A stretch of 64,000 nucleotides of DNA, taken from Streptomyces rubradiris. GTDB taxonomy: Bacteria; Actinomycetota; Actinomycetes; Streptomycetales; Streptomycetaceae. The notes below the pieces were generated by a model. The model saw nothing but the letters and a program-made list of their open reading frames with translations, was not told the origin of the DNA and did not search any database. This document shows positions 42,457 through 51,260 of the stretch, piece by piece. Numbering within the stretch: the stretch's first letter is position 1; each line of letters opens with the position of its first letter. Position numbers and translations under genes: made by a program. The DNA lies in assembly GCF_016860525.1 (NCBI RefSeq), contig NZ_BNEA01000010.1, forward strand, positions 83,359 through 147,358, given 5' to 3'.

Positions 42457-43512
42457 ATGTCGACGCCCACGAAGCGCGCCGCCGAGATGGCCCGCCTGCT
42501 CATTGCCGCCGCCAAGCAGGACAACGCCTGTGTCGTGACTAGCGATCTGGTGGACACCGTGATGAAGGCGCACGCCGACACGGAGCCCGGGAAGGCCAAC
42601 CCGGGGACCGTCCGCCGGCTGGTCCGGAAGCATGCGGCGGTCGAAGGCGTGCGCGTCATCCTGACCGACGAAGAGCGCGAGCACGGGCCACACGGTGTGC
42701 GGCAGTGCCGTGTGCGGGAGCTGCGCGCGGCCGAGCAGCCCTCGCTGGAGTCGGACTACGTGGGAGTCATGCCGCAGTACGCGCAGTACCCGGGGGTGGC
42801 CGAGGCCCTGGAGATCCTGCGGGCCGCTGAGGTGCCGGTGGCGACGGTCCCCGCGCGCAAGGTGCTGTACCGCGAATGGCACAGCCCCCAGGGGCCGCAG
42901 GGCGCGTTCATCTGGCCCGGGGCCGGTCGGACGCTGGAAGTCTCCTGGTTCATCGACGGGGCGGACGACGAGCGCGGCATGCGGTCGAGAGGCACGCGCA
43001 CCGTGCGGGCCGCCCGTAACCAGGCTCTGGACGACGTCGCCGGCGCGTTCCGCAGGGCGGGTTGGACGGTGTGGCGGGTGCTGAGCCGCAAGACGGCGAC
43101 GCGACGGGATCTCCACGTGGACGTGACGCCGCCCGCGCCCAAGGAGGAGCCGCCGGCGGTCATCACCGAAGAGGACGCCGAAGCCCTGGTGGCCGAGTTC
43201 GGCATAGGGGAGGGCGACCTGGACGAAGCCGTGTACGACGCCGCCAACGAGGACGGGGCCGACGAGTACAACGGCGGCGCGCACCCGGAGCTGAGCGATG
43301 ACGACGCGTACAAGGAAGTCCACAACGCGGCCGACGTGCGGGCGAGCAGCGTGAACAACCAGGGGGCCACGGCGCAGGTGCAGTTCCTCGCCGAGTTCTG
43401 CGGCACCGTCGAGGCCCTCCGCTCCCTTCTGAGGGACGTGATGTCGCCGCCCGCGACCGTGGAGTCCCCGGCCGTCTCTGCCGACCTGCGCACCGGTCAG
43501 ATCCAGTCGTGA
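42457..43512 (+). CDS. Hypothetical protein
   Basis: 351 residues from ATG 42457, with GTGAGGAAA upstream. Starts with a helical region (KRAAEMARLLIAAAKQDNAC, NPGTVRRLVRKHAAVEGVRV) that could be winged-helix, a central WxxGAGRTLEVSWFIDG beta region, and an acidic C-terminus with AEFCGTVEALRSLLRDVMS. No catalytic motif or family recognised. Its leader is not of the CTCGAAACCCG type. Confidence 0.7.
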   Translation: MSTPTKRAAEMARLLIAAAKQDNACVVTSDLVDTVMKAHADTEPGKANPGTVRRLVRKHAAVEGVRVILTDEEREHGPHGVRQCRVRELRAAEQPSLESDYVGVMPQYAQYPGVAEALEILRAAEVPVATVPARKVLYREWHSPQGPQGAFIWPGAGRTLEVSWFIDGADDERGMRSRGTRTVRAARNQALDDVAGAFRRAGWTVWRVLSRKTATRRDLHVDVTPPAPKEEPPAVITEEDAEALVAEFGIGEGDLDEAVYDAANEDGADEYNGGAHPELSDDDAYKEVHNAADVRASSVNNQGATAQVQFLAEFCGTVEALRSLLRDVMSPPATVESPAVSADLRTGQIQS

Positions 43513-43538
43513 TCTCGGCCTGTCAGGGTTGGTCCTCA

Positions 43539-43570
43539 CCCGGCAGGGCGGGGAATCCCGCCCTGCCGGG
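43539..43570. terminator. 14-bp hairpin terminator
   Basis: CCCGGCAGGGCGGG / CCCGCCCTGCCGGG with GAAT loop, after the stop at 43512. Confidence 0.65.
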
Positions 43571-43616
43571 AAGCGGTGGTATCTGTGGGCGGCGCAGCGG
43601 TGCTTTCTTCCGCCGT

Positions 43617-44105
43617 CCGGCCCGGGGGGCCGGGTGCGAGGGGCGCTCTCGCGCCGCCCCCTCGCGCTCCCCCGGCGCCGCGGGAGGCGGCGGGGGAGCG
43701 GGTGCGGGTTGGTGGGTGGGCATCGCACCTTCGGTGCGATCCGGCCGTGCGGCGCCGTTGTGGTCGGGGGCCGGCGCGAGCTTGGTGGTCGGGTGCCGGC
43801 GCGGGGGGTGGCGGGCGTGTGGGTGGCCGGGGTGGAGGAGGGGGTGCTGGTCGTCGTCGGGGTGGGGGAGCGGGGTCGGTGGGCGGTTTACGTGGCCGGC
43901 GGTCGCCCGGCCAGCCGTGGCACGGTGGTGCTGAACAGGGCTGGCAGGGTGGGGGTGGCCCTGCCGGTGGTCGGGTGCGGGTGGCGGGGTTCCGGGGAAA
44001 ACGTGCTGGTCAGGGGTCTTCCCTGCTTGCCGTCCTGGCTCAAGTAGGGTATTGTTGTCTTTGTTGGGAGGGGATGGCGCCCCGAACGACACCACTCGAA
44101 ACCCG
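43617..44105. repeat. Promoter cassette, internally shortened copy
   Basis: Matches the 617-bp cassettes at both ends (GGCCCGGGGGGCCGGGTGCG start; promoter and leader end) but lacks about 180 internal bases and carries extra sequence in its right part. No CDS. Confidence 0.65.
44027..44105 (+). promoter_or_regulatory. Repeated promoter and leader, instance 5
   Basis: -35 TTGCCG 44027-44032, 17 bp, -10 TATTGT 44050-44055. Stem GTTG (44063) / CGAC (44087-44090), loop ATGGCG; CTCGAAACCCG 44095-44105. Confidence 0.8.
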
Positions 44106-44120
44106 AACCACGGAGACGCG

Positions 44121-44543
44121 ATGGACATAGAAGTTGAACTCGAATGGGTCCCCACGCAGGACGTGCAGGTCGGAGACAGGATCGCCTGCCTTTTGAGCGA
44201 CGCTCACGCATATCCGCGAGTCACCGGCTGGACTGACCGCGTACTGGAGTTGAGTCGGCACGGACTGAAGGACGTCACGCACCGGAAGTTCCAGGTCAGT
44301 GAAGCCCCGTGGTGGGCGGAGGACATGACGACCTTCAACTTGGCCAGGCAGGCGCTCATCGTCTCCCGCGAGGCGAACCAGGAGCCCGTGCGCGGAGGCG
44401 GCGTGGACGGGCCCTCCGTCGAGGAGATGCAGGAGTGGCTGTCCGAAGGCGGAGCCGAGGCCCGTGACGGGTGCTGGGTGGAGCCGGATGGCAAGTGTGA
44501 GCACGGATCGCCGTCGTGGCTTCTGCTCCTCGGCACGATCTGA
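44121..44543 (+). CDS. Hypothetical protein with C-terminal CxHGxPSWL motif
   Basis: 140 residues from ATG 44121, with CGGAGA upstream. Beta-rich N-terminus (VELEWVPTQDVQVGDRIACL). The end, GCWVEPDGKCEHGSPSWLLL, is a pattern found in several short actinobacterial phage and plasmid proteins, with a likely Cys/His metal site. No function known. Confidence 0.7.
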   Translation: MDIEVELEWVPTQDVQVGDRIACLLSDAHAYPRVTGWTDRVLELSRHGLKDVTHRKFQVSEAPWWAEDMTTFNLARQALIVSREANQEPVRGGGVDGPSVEEMQEWLSEGGAEARDGCWVEPDGKCEHGSPSWLLLLGTI

Positions 44544-44555
44544 CCACCTGTAACC

Positions 44556-44585
44556 GGCCGGGCGGGGCGGCATCCCCGCCCGGCC
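44556..44585 (+). promoter_or_regulatory. Variant intra-operon hairpin
   Basis: GGCCGGGCGGGG-CGGCAT-CCCCGCCCGGCC (12-bp stem) before the gene at 44622. The loop resembles the leader motif, but the CTCGAAACCCG element is replaced by CACCCCGAACAC. Confidence 0.5.
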
Positions 44586-44621
44586 ACACCCCGAACACTT
44601 CAACGGCAGAAAGAACTTCAC

Positions 44622-45377
44622 GTGGCGACCGCAGACCAACAGCAGCGGCATCAGAACGGCAACGGCGAGATCCAGACCCGGCAGAAGCTCCCCGGAGCCA
44701 AGATCCTCATTGCCCCAGTGCCCCAGTGGTACGACGGCCCCCCCTTCCCGCACGTCGTACTCAGCGACATGCCCATTTACGTCCACTACGAGAGGGTCGA
44801 CGAGAGCGGTGGCGAATGGCCCCCAGCGCCCGTTTCCTACGGACCCCGCCGAGTAGCGGGCAAGGGGGTACGCAGCTTCCTGGGCAGCAGCCTCTGGGGA
44901 CTGATTGCCAGCGAGGCGACCGTCACTGATGACGGAGTGATTCGATACCGCCAGTCGCCCAGCCACTCCGTCCGGCGCTTCGAACCTGACCCGGCGGCGG
45001 GAGTGCTCATCCACGACCCTGAAGGGCAGGTCACCGCTCCCGGCTACCGGATCACCTCCCCTGACGGCGAAAGCTATCTGTGGAGCCGTCACGCCATGCT
45101 CGGGGCCGTCGAGGTCTGCCTCAGGGAAGGGCCGATCGACTGGCCCAGCGGATGGGCTCACCTCATGCCCGGTGGAGGCATCCGCTTCGCACGAGGAGGA
45201 TTCCCGTGGTCCGGCCCCCAGGAGTGGACCGCCGAACCCGTGGCCGAGCCCGGCGACTTCGGCACTCCATGCGCGGACTGCGGCCGCTACCAGACGGACC
45301 ACACCCACTACGTGTGGCAAGGCTACCGCCGTGACAAGACCAAATGCGGGACGTGGACCGCCGAGCCAACCCGCTAA
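44622..45377 (+). CDS. Hypothetical protein with C-terminal zinc pair
   Basis: 251 residues from GTG 44622, with AGAAAGAAC upstream (weak). Contains GKGVRSFLGSSLWGLIASEA and ends CADCGRYQTDHTHYVWQGYR then DKTKCGTW, a CxxC...H..C set likely to bind zinc. No family recognised. Second gene under promoter instance 5. Confidence 0.65.
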   Translation: MATADQQQRHQNGNGEIQTRQKLPGAKILIAPVPQWYDGPPFPHVVLSDMPIYVHYERVDESGGEWPPAPVSYGPRRVAGKGVRSFLGSSLWGLIASEATVTDDGVIRYRQSPSHSVRRFEPDPAAGVLIHDPEGQVTAPGYRITSPDGESYLWSRHAMLGAVEVCLREGPIDWPSGWAHLMPGGGIRFARGGFPWSGPQEWTAEPVAEPGDFGTPCADCGRYQTDHTHYVWQGYRRDKTKCGTWTAEPTR

Positions 45378-45716
45378 CGGAGCCCCGCCGGTCCGGCGCC
45401 GCCCCCTCGGTTATGCCGGGCGGGGTGGCGCCGCTTCGGTGGTAGCGGACACGCCTGACGGCGTGGCGGTGCTGGTGTCCCGGCGCCGGCGGCACCGGGA
45501 CGTCGACGCGCCCGCCGGCGCGGCCCCTGCTTCTGGCCCCTTCGGGGCCGGCCGGCCGCGCGGCGGCCGAGGTCCGCTGACGCGGACCGCCGTGTCTGTC
45601 CGGACCGCGGCGGTTGACGCCGGACAGCACCAGGTCGAGGGACGACCAGTAGGACCGCCTCCGGCGGAGCCCCACCCCCGAAGGGCGGGAGCGCACGGCG
45701 AGTTGCGGGCCGATGA
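45378..45716. other. Gene-free GC-rich spacer
   Basis: No convincing CDS. Contains short hairpins such as GGCCCCTTCGGGGCC near 45537 that could terminate the upstream operon. It is not part of the repeated cassette. Confidence 0.4.
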
Positions 45717-45971
45717 GTGGCCGGGGTGGGGGAGCGGGGTCGGTGGGCGGTTTACGTGGCCGGCGGTCGCCCGGCTGACGGTGGTGTCGTGGTGCTGAGC
45801 AGGGCTGGCAGGGTGGGGGGTGGCCCTGCCGGTGGTCGGGTGCGGGTGGCGGGGTTCCGGGGAAAAAGTGCTGGTCAGGTGGCTTTCCCTGCTTGCCATC
45901 CTGGCTCAAGTAGGGTATTGTTTTCTTTGTCGGGAGGGGGTGGCACCCCGAACGACACCACTCGAAACCCG
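45717..45971. repeat. Promoter cassette, 3' part only
   Basis: Corresponds to the right-hand 250 bases of the cassette (GGTGGGCGGTTTACGTGG onward to CTCGAAACCCG), with an extra GGCCCTGCCGGTGG segment shared with the copy at 43617. Confidence 0.65.
45893..45971 (+). promoter_or_regulatory. Repeated promoter and leader, instance 6
   Basis: -35 TTGCCA 45893-45898, 17 bp, -10 TATTGT 45916-45921. Stem GTCG (45929) / CGAC (45953-45956), loop GTGGCA; CTCGAAACCCG 45961-45971. Confidence 0.8.
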
Positions 45972-45992
45972 AACCTGACGAGAGGGAAAACC

Positions 45993-46532
45993 ATGACTGG
46001 CGTGCTGGACGACGGTCCCGTCTTCCTCGACGACACCCCGCCCATCCCCGCGAACTGTGCCGAGCTGGCTCGACCGGCATGGGAGCTGTACCAGAAGACC
46101 CCCGGTACCGGTGCCACCCGGATCGCGGAGCTGATCACGGACCTGCTGCACCTGGCCGACAAGATGGGGCAGCCGGGCGGCGCCGAGCGCACCATCCAGG
46201 AGGCCGTGGCCGAGTACCGCAACGAGCGGGTGGGCTACCTGGAGTACATGGTCGAGCAGGTCGTAAGGGGCGGGTCCGCCGCCGCCCCGAAGTCTCCGAG
46301 GTACCTGGGGCAGTTCCGTCCCGCAGGCCGGGACTGGATCACCATCGTGGAGGGTGACGAGACAGCTGAGCCCATCGACGTTGCGGGCTGCCTGCGGGCC
46401 CAGATGCAGAGGGCCGACCTTCGCACTGGGGAGATCCAGTCGCTCGTGGAGGGCATCGCGCGCGGTGAGGTGATCACGGCCGACAACGGCACCGCGTTCC
46501 GCGTGATCGAGCACCCGACCTGCCAGGGCTGA
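45993..46532 (+). CDS. Hypothetical protein
   Basis: 179 residues from ATG 45993, with GAGAGGG upstream. Helical middle (ATRIAELITDLLHLADKMGQ, TIQEAVAEYRNERVGYLEYM) and a C-terminal part with DLRTGEIQSLVEGIARGEVI. The DLRTGxIQS phrase also ends the protein at 42457, hinting at a shared short motif or common ancestry of the 3' ends. No function known. Confidence 0.7.
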   Translation: MTGVLDDGPVFLDDTPPIPANCAELARPAWELYQKTPGTGATRIAELITDLLHLADKMGQPGGAERTIQEAVAEYRNERVGYLEYMVEQVVRGGSAAAPKSPRYLGQFRPAGRDWITIVEGDETAEPIDVAGCLRAQMQRADLRTGEIQSLVEGIARGEVITADNGTAFRVIEHPTCQG

Positions 46533-46541
46533 TCCTCACCC

Positions 46542-46574
46542 GGCAGGGTGAGCGGGAATCCCGCCCACCCTGCC
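46542..46574. terminator. Hairpin terminator
   Basis: GGCAGGGTG-AGCGGG / CCCGCC-CACCCTGCC around an AAT loop, after the stop at 46532. Confidence 0.55.
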
Positions 46575-46670
46575 AAGGCGGTGGCGTCTGTGGGTGGCCA
46601 CCTTCGGCTGTGGGTCGACAGCCGTCCCCGTTCATCGTGTGGTTGCGTGGCGCCGTCTGGGCGGGTGGTG

Positions 46671-47287
46671 CCCGGCCCGGGGGGCCGGGTGCGAGGGGCG
46701 CTCTCGCGCCGCCCCCTCGCGCTCCCCCGGCGCTGCGGGCTGGGGCGGGGGTGCGACCGCGGGTTGGTGGGTGGGCATCGCACCTTCGGTGCGATCCGGC
46801 CGTGCGCCGCCGTCGTCGGGCCCTGGGGGCCCTCCTTTTGGCGGCCCTTCGGTCGCTGGCGCTCCCTGCGGGCTGCGGTCGCTGGCGCTCCCTTGCGCGG
46901 GGCCCCGGGGGGCTCCTCCGGACGCCCGCCCCCCGGGGACCGGGGGGCGGGGTGGGTGCGGCGCCGTTGTGGTCGGGGGGGCCGGCGCGGGCGTGGTGGT
47001 CGGGTGCCGGCGCGGGGTGGCGGGCGTGTGGGTGGCCGGGGTGGAGGAGGGGGTGCTGGTCGTCGTCGGGCCGGGGTGGGGGAGCGGGGTCGGTGGGCGG
47101 TTTACGTGGCGGGTGGTCGCCCGGCTGACGGTGGTGTCGTGGTGCTGAGCAGGGCTGGCAGGGTGGGGGGTTCCGGGGAAAAAGTGCTGGTCAGGTGGTC
47201 TTCCCCGCTTGCCATCCTGGCCTAAGTAGGGTATTGTTTTCTTTGTCGGGAGGGGGTGGCGCCCCGAACGACACCACTCGAAACCCG
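46671..47287. repeat. 617-bp promoter cassette, copy A
   Basis: Almost identical to 53237-53853 and 55153-55768. From left: GGCCCGGGGGGCCGGG hairpin, GCATCGCACCTTCGGTGCGAT hairpin region, GGCCCTGGGGGCCC and GGCCCCGGGGGGCTCC blocks, GGTGGGCGGTTTACGTGG, then promoter and leader. No credible CDS despite long open frames caused by GC bias. Confidence 0.85.
47209..47287 (+). promoter_or_regulatory. Repeated promoter and leader, instance 7
   Basis: -35 TTGCCA 47209-47214, 17 bp, -10 TATTGT 47232-47237. Stem GTCG (47245) / CGAC (47269-47272), loop GTGGCG; CTCGAAACCCG 47277-47287. Confidence 0.8.
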
Positions 47288-47306
47288 AACCGACAGGAGA
47301 ACCAGA

Positions 47307-47630
47307 ATGCGCACGCTCATCGAGGCCATCCGGACGGTCCGCGCCCGACGCCGCGCGGCCAGCGGGGGGATGCGTTCGTACACCGTTGTCCTGGACTGGG
47401 CGACGGAGCAGTATTCCCACTACGCGTCGGAGATTGTCCAGGTCCGCGCCGCTTCCCCGCTTCAGGCCGAGATCGCTGCGCTTCTGGAGGCCGCCGAGTC
47501 GAACCGTCACCACGTGGAGGAGTTCGAGGGCGTGGAGGGGCGCGATCTGATCATCGTCGCCGGTCAGCTGTTCAAGCACATCGCTACCTTCCCGGGCACC
47601 CACTACGCGGTCCAGTCCGACCGCTTCTGA
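47307..47630 (+). CDS. Hypothetical protein
   Basis: 107 residues from ATG 47307, with CAGGAGA upstream. Basic N-terminal helix (LIEAIRTVRARRRAASGG), then beta-rich YTVVLDWATEQYSHYASEIV and a C-terminal GRDLIIVAGQLFKHIATFPG. Resembles small actinobacterial phage proteins in size and layout only. Confidence 0.7.
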   Translation: MRTLIEAIRTVRARRRAASGGMRSYTVVLDWATEQYSHYASEIVQVRAASPLQAEIAALLEAAESNRHHVEEFEGVEGRDLIIVAGQLFKHIATFPGTHYAVQSDRF

Positions 47631-47641
47631 TCCGACTGGTC

Positions 47642-47686
47642 GGGGCGGCGGCTGGCACCGCCGCCCCGGCCCCCGCTCGAAACCCC
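47642..47686 (+). promoter_or_regulatory. Intra-operon leader motif
   Basis: GGGGCGGCGG-CTGGCA-CCGCCGCCCC at 47642-47667, CTCGAAACCCC 47676-47686. No promoter box. Confidence 0.75.
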
Positions 47687-47708
47687 ACCGCACGCCAGGA
47701 GGCAATCC

Positions 47709-48113
47709 GTGAGCACGACCCCCTACACCCGGGCGCACGCGATCAAGGACGGGAGGCTGATCGAGGCCGACCCCGGCATTGTCGAAGAGTTGCAGTACCC
47801 CGCCCCGGTGGCCATGACCGAGGCTGTCTACCGCGATTGCGTCGCCGTTCCCGACGGCTACGCGTGGGAGACCGGCATCCGGCTCGATCCGACCGAGCGC
47901 GAGTGGGATTTGCTGCTCAGCGCCTCCATCGCGATCAAGGCGGCAGCTGGCACCGGACGCCCGCCCCGGCTGGCGTTCACCCTCTACCGCGTTCCTGTCG
48001 ACGGGGGCACGCGGCAGGCCCAGCGCGTGACCCTCGTGGCGGAGGCGTCACCCGGTGACCAGGGCGAGCGCGTCATCACGATCATGCGCCCCACGGAACG
48101 TCTGCCCTACTAA
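47709..48113 (+). CDS. DUF6573-like protein
   Basis: 134 residues from GTG 47709, with CAGGAGG upstream. The opening YTRAHAIKDGRLIEADPGIV, then YPAPVAMTEAVYRDCVAVPD and REWDLLLSASIAIKAAA, matches the layout of DUF6573 proteins, which are common on conjugative plasmids. Function not established. Between two leader motifs, so part of the operon from promoter instance 7. Confidence 0.65.
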   Translation: MSTTPYTRAHAIKDGRLIEADPGIVEELQYPAPVAMTEAVYRDCVAVPDGYAWETGIRLDPTEREWDLLLSASIAIKAAAGTGRPPRLAFTLYRVPVDGGTRQAQRVTLVAEASPGDQGERVITIMRPTERLPY

Positions 48114-48124
48114 CCCGCCCGCCC

Positions 48125-48171
48125 GGGGCGGCGGATGGCACTGCCGCCCCGGCGCTTTCACTCGGAACCCG
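48125..48171 (+). promoter_or_regulatory. Intra-operon leader motif
   Basis: GGGGCGGCGG-ATGGCA-CTGCCGCCCC at 48125-48150 (one G-U pair), CTCGGAACCCG 48161-48171. Confidence 0.75.
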
Positions 48172-48196
48172 CTCTACCCGTACAAGGAGGCCCCGC

Positions 48197-48628
48197 ATGG
48201 GCTACGACTACCACGCCCAGGGCACCATCAAGATCACCCCGCCGATCCCCGCCCCCGCTCTCCGTGAGCTGCAAGGGCCGGATCTGCCGGTCTTCTGCCT
48301 GGCTGACGGCGTGGACGACCCGGAGGCCGCAGGTCCCTGGTCCGACATGGTGGGCGTGTGGGCACTCGTCCCGGCGGACGTTCCGCTTGACCTGGCGCAG
48401 CCGGTCACCGTTGGCGCGCTCGCCATGCGCATCGTGTCCAAGAGGCACTCGATTCACGATCCGCTGTCACGGTTCGCCGAGCTGTGCCACCGTGCGGGCC
48501 GCAGGCTCACCAGCGAGGTGACGTTCCGGGGAGAGGACGGAGAGCAGGGCGTGATCTGGGTGGACGAGAGCGGCGAGGTCGTGTGGGCCGAAACCGTCGC
48601 CCCCGGCCGGGGAACTTCCTGCCGATGA
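48197..48628 (+). CDS. DUF6205-like hypothetical protein
   Basis: 143 residues from ATG 48197, with AAGGAGG upstream. Opening MGYDYHAQGTIKITPPIPAP resembles the family start MGYxxxxxGxIxIxPP. Ends in a beta-rich TFRGEDGEQGVIWVDESGEV. Third gene of the operon from promoter instance 7. Function unknown. A partial, indel-damaged mirror copy ends the window. Confidence 0.65.
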   Translation: MGYDYHAQGTIKITPPIPAPALRELQGPDLPVFCLADGVDDPEAAGPWSDMVGVWALVPADVPLDLAQPVTVGALAMRIVSKRHSIHDPLSRFAELCHRAGRRLTSEVTFRGEDGEQGVIWVDESGEVVWAETVAPGRGTSCR

Positions 48629-48634
48629 CTCATC

Positions 48635-48667
48635 GCGTCCGGCCCGGCCCTCCGCCGGGCCGGACGC
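48635..48667. terminator. 14-bp hairpin terminator
   Basis: GCGTCCGGCCCGGC / GCCGGGCCGGACGC, 7 bases after the stop at 48628. Confidence 0.65.
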
Positions 48668-48860
48668 GACGGCCGCAACACCCCTCCCAGGGTGGCTGCG
48701 AACGCCGTAGATGGACCTGTCCGTGCGCGCCGACCGGACTGTGGTGAAGCCGCCGGCCGCGCCCGCCGGTGGTGGGGACTGCCCGCTACCGGCCCCCGTC
48801 TTGTACCGGCGATGTCGGTCGTTGAAGCGGGGAAAGCGCTGTTGAGGGCGCCGCGACACC

Positions 48861-48938
48861 TTGACTTCCGGTCTAAAGCTGGTAATATATTTCATGTCGG
48901 CAGGGGGTGGCGCCCCGACCGGCACTACTCGAAACCCG
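48861..48938 (+). promoter_or_regulatory. Repeated promoter and leader, instance 8
   Basis: -35 TTGACT 48861-48866, 16 bp, -10 TAATAT 48883-48888. Stem GTCGG (48896) / CCGGC (about 48919-48923), inner GGGG/CCCC, loop GTGGCG; CTCGAAACCCG 48928-48938. Confidence 0.8.
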
Positions 48939-48958
48939 AACCGCGAGAGGGACTCATC

Positions 48959-50806
48959 ATGACCGTGACCCAGGCCGAGCAGGCGGAACCCGCCGTCATC
49001 GAAGAGGAGGCCGGGCGCCTGGAATGGATCGACCCCCTGGCCGACTTCAACCCGCCGGACGACCCGAACGAGAAGGACACCAACGCGGTCATCATCGACC
49101 CGTACAACCACCGCAAGAAGCGGGACACTGGGGACAGCACGCAGCCCGATCCCGGCCTGATTGCCAGCGCGGAAGCGATCGGCATCCAGACGCCCCCGAT
49201 CCTGCGGCCGCAGGTGGGTGACCACGAGGGGCAGTTGGGTGTCGTGGCGGGGCAGCGCCGCATGAAGGCGGCCAGGATCGCCGCCGAGCGGGCAGTGGCC
49301 GCGAACCGTCCGTACCGGAAGGTCCGTGTGATCATCCGCGACGACCTGAAGGGCGCCGACGACGAAGTTCTGGTGGCATCCATGGCGGAGAACGTGCACC
49401 GCAGGGCCGCCAGCCCCGAGGATGACCTGGAGACCGCCCAGCAGTTGACCCTGCTGGTAGGCGCCAAGCGGGTCCCGAAGGCGCGCAAGGCCCAGCTGGC
49501 CGCCGCGATCGGCCGGACGCCGGAAGAGCTGGACGTAGCGGCCAAGGTAGCCAAGCTCTCCCCCGAGGCGCTCGATGAGCTGTGGGAGTGCGACGTTGAG
49601 CTGGACTGGGTCGAGCAGGCCGACTACGACGCGGTCAGGGACGTTCCCAACGCCCTGATGAAGCTGGAACAGGCGAAGCGGAAGGACCAGGCCGAGGGCA
49701 ACACCAAGCGGGGCGCATGGCGGCAGGCCATGCAGGCCCTGCGGGCCGAGCAGGCGAAGGCCGAACGGATCGCGAAGATGCGGGCCGAACTGGCCGAGAA
49801 GATGATCCCCGTCGTCAACTGGCCCTACAGGTGGGAATACACCAGTGCCCGCCCCCTGGACGAGTTGGTCAGCGCCATCGGCCGCCCGCTCACCGAAGCC
49901 GGTCACAACGAGACCTGCGAGGGCCACGCGGCCGCGTTCGACCCGGCTGACGGTGAAGTCGTGTGGGTGTGCACCGACTACAAAAAGCACGGCCACCGCC
50001 TTGCCGGTGCCCCGGACCCCGACGACACCCACAGCCCGGAGGCCGACGAGAAGGCCGCCGCCGAGCGCGAGGCCGCCCGCGAGGAGGCCCGGCGGGTGAA
50101 GACCAACAACGCGGCGTGGCGGACGGCCCGGGAGGTCCGGCAGGCGTTCATCGTCGACATGTGCCAGGACAAGGGCGAGGCCCCGGCCGACGTGAAGGAC
50201 CTCGTACTGACGGCGATCCTCACGGGCCGCTACACGTACACCCACTACGTGACGGCCGACAGCGGCAGCCTGCTGGCGATGTTCCTGAAGAGCGAGAAGT
50301 TGAGGCACACCCCGGCGGACGAGGTGGCCAAGCTGGTCAAGCGCACCGGGGCCAAGCGGTACTGGTGGTTGCTGTTCGCGCACGTCGCGGGCATGTACGA
50401 GTTCGAGCACATGACCGACGAGGCGTGGCGAGGGAAGAAGGACGAGTTCGGTCGGCGTAAGCCGATCGAGCCGCAGACCGTCGAATGGCTGAACTTCCTG
50501 AGGAAGCACGGTTACAGCCTTTCGGAGGTCGAGGAAGAGACCCTGGCCACCGCCCAGCAGCAGGCCGACGAGGAGGCGAAGCGGGTGGCCGAGCGCGCGG
50601 AGCGTGACGCGCGCTGGCGCCGTGAGCGGGCCGAAGCCGATGACACCAAGCAGGAGGCGGAGGACTCCCAGCCGGACGAGGATGGCGAGCCCGGGGACCA
50701 GACGGACGCCGGGCCCGCCGAGGACGAGCCGGAGGACACGGCCGACGAGCCGGAAGACGGGACCAGGGCCGACGACGGCGAGCAGAGCGCGGCCGAAGAC
50801 GAGTAG
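48959..50806 (+). CDS. ParB-like protein (ParB/Srx N-terminal domain)
   Basis: 615 residues from ATG 48959, with GAGAGGG upstream. ParB-type motifs: GVVAGQRRMKAARIAAE (94-110) and MAENVHRRAASPEDDLETAQ (142-161), followed by an HTH-like AAAIGRTPEELDVAAKVAKL (181-200). A long helical C-terminal part has a WWLLFAHVAGMYEFEHMTD region and ends in a highly acidic tail. Much longer than chromosomal ParB (about 330). No parA neighbour is present, so a role on incoming DNA or in host-defence evasion is as likely as partition. Confidence 0.8.
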   Translation: MTVTQAEQAEPAVIEEEAGRLEWIDPLADFNPPDDPNEKDTNAVIIDPYNHRKKRDTGDSTQPDPGLIASAEAIGIQTPPILRPQVGDHEGQLGVVAGQRRMKAARIAAERAVAANRPYRKVRVIIRDDLKGADDEVLVASMAENVHRRAASPEDDLETAQQLTLLVGAKRVPKARKAQLAAAIGRTPEELDVAAKVAKLSPEALDELWECDVELDWVEQADYDAVRDVPNALMKLEQAKRKDQAEGNTKRGAWRQAMQALRAEQAKAERIAKMRAELAEKMIPVVNWPYRWEYTSARPLDELVSAIGRPLTEAGHNETCEGHAAAFDPADGEVVWVCTDYKKHGHRLAGAPDPDDTHSPEADEKAAAEREAAREEARRVKTNNAAWRTAREVRQAFIVDMCQDKGEAPADVKDLVLTAILTGRYTYTHYVTADSGSLLAMFLKSEKLRHTPADEVAKLVKRTGAKRYWWLLFAHVAGMYEFEHMTDEAWRGKKDEFGRRKPIEPQTVEWLNFLRKHGYSLSEVEEETLATAQQQADEEAKRVAERAERDARWRRERAEADDTKQEAEDSQPDEDGEPGDQTDAGPAEDEPEDTADEPEDGTRADDGEQSAAEDE

Positions 50807-50811
50807 TCCCC

Positions 50812-50835
50812 GGCGGGCCCGCTCGCGGGCCCGCC
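50812..50835. terminator. 11-bp hairpin
   Basis: GGCGGGCCCGC / GCGGGCCCGCC with TC loop, 5 bases after the ParB-like stop; may attenuate rather than end transcription since the next gene lacks a promoter. Confidence 0.5.
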
Positions 50836-50844
50836 CCACCAGCC

Positions 50845-50889
50845 GGGGCGGCGGATGGCACCGCTGCCCCGGCTCCCACTCGAAACCCG
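50845..50889 (+). promoter_or_regulatory. Intra-operon leader motif
   Basis: GGGGCGGCGG-ATGGCA-CCGCTGCCCC at 50845-50870 (a G-U pair preserves the stem), CTCGAAACCCG 50879-50889. Confidence 0.75.
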
Positions 50890-50909
50890 GCGCAACAGGA
50901 AGTTGATAC

Positions 50910-51260
50910 ATGCAGGACATTCCCGAGACCACGGGCGAGCGGCTGGCCCGCGCCATGCGCGCTCACGGCCTGGCCGTGAGCGCGCTGTTCTCCCGCCACG
51001 GCGGCGGGGGCCGGATCGTGGTCGACATCGAGGGCGGAGGCGAGATCTGGATCACCGGCGCCAACGGACAGATCGACCGGCAGACCGGTGACCATTTCGG
51101 GTGGGGTGCCGTCTACCGGCCGTACGGCGAGCGCAGCGGTGAGGGCGAGACGCGCATCTATGAGTCCACCGGCACTCGGGCCGCTTTCGAGCGAGACACG
51201 GCAGCCCTGATCGTTGCCGTCGTCCAGTGCGCCGCAGCGCGACGACTGGCCCCCGCATGA
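50910..51260 (+). CDS. Hypothetical protein
   Basis: 116 residues from ATG 50910, with CAGGAAG upstream. Helical start (TGERLARAMRAHGLAVSALF), beta-rich centre (GGGRIVVDIEGGGEIWITGA) and C-terminal helix ALIVAVVQCAAARRLAPA. Stop overlaps the next ATG. No family recognised. Confidence 0.7.
   Translation: MQDIPETTGERLARAMRAHGLAVSALFSRHGGGGRIVVDIEGGGEIWITGANGQIDRQTGDHFGWGAVYRPYGERSGEGETRIYESTGTRAAFERDTAALIVAVVQCAAARRLAPA

Noticed and set aside
46548..47225. Long open frames in the promoter cassettes (also 53108-53791 and 54937-55706)
   Set aside because: Open in several frames on both strands because of GC bias, with low-complexity Gly/Arg/Pro composition and no ribosome sites; they contain the promoter and leader itself.
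48467..50956. 829-codon frame antisense to the ParB-like gene
   Set aside because: Shadow frame with no start-site support; the plus-strand frame has ParB motifs and a leader.
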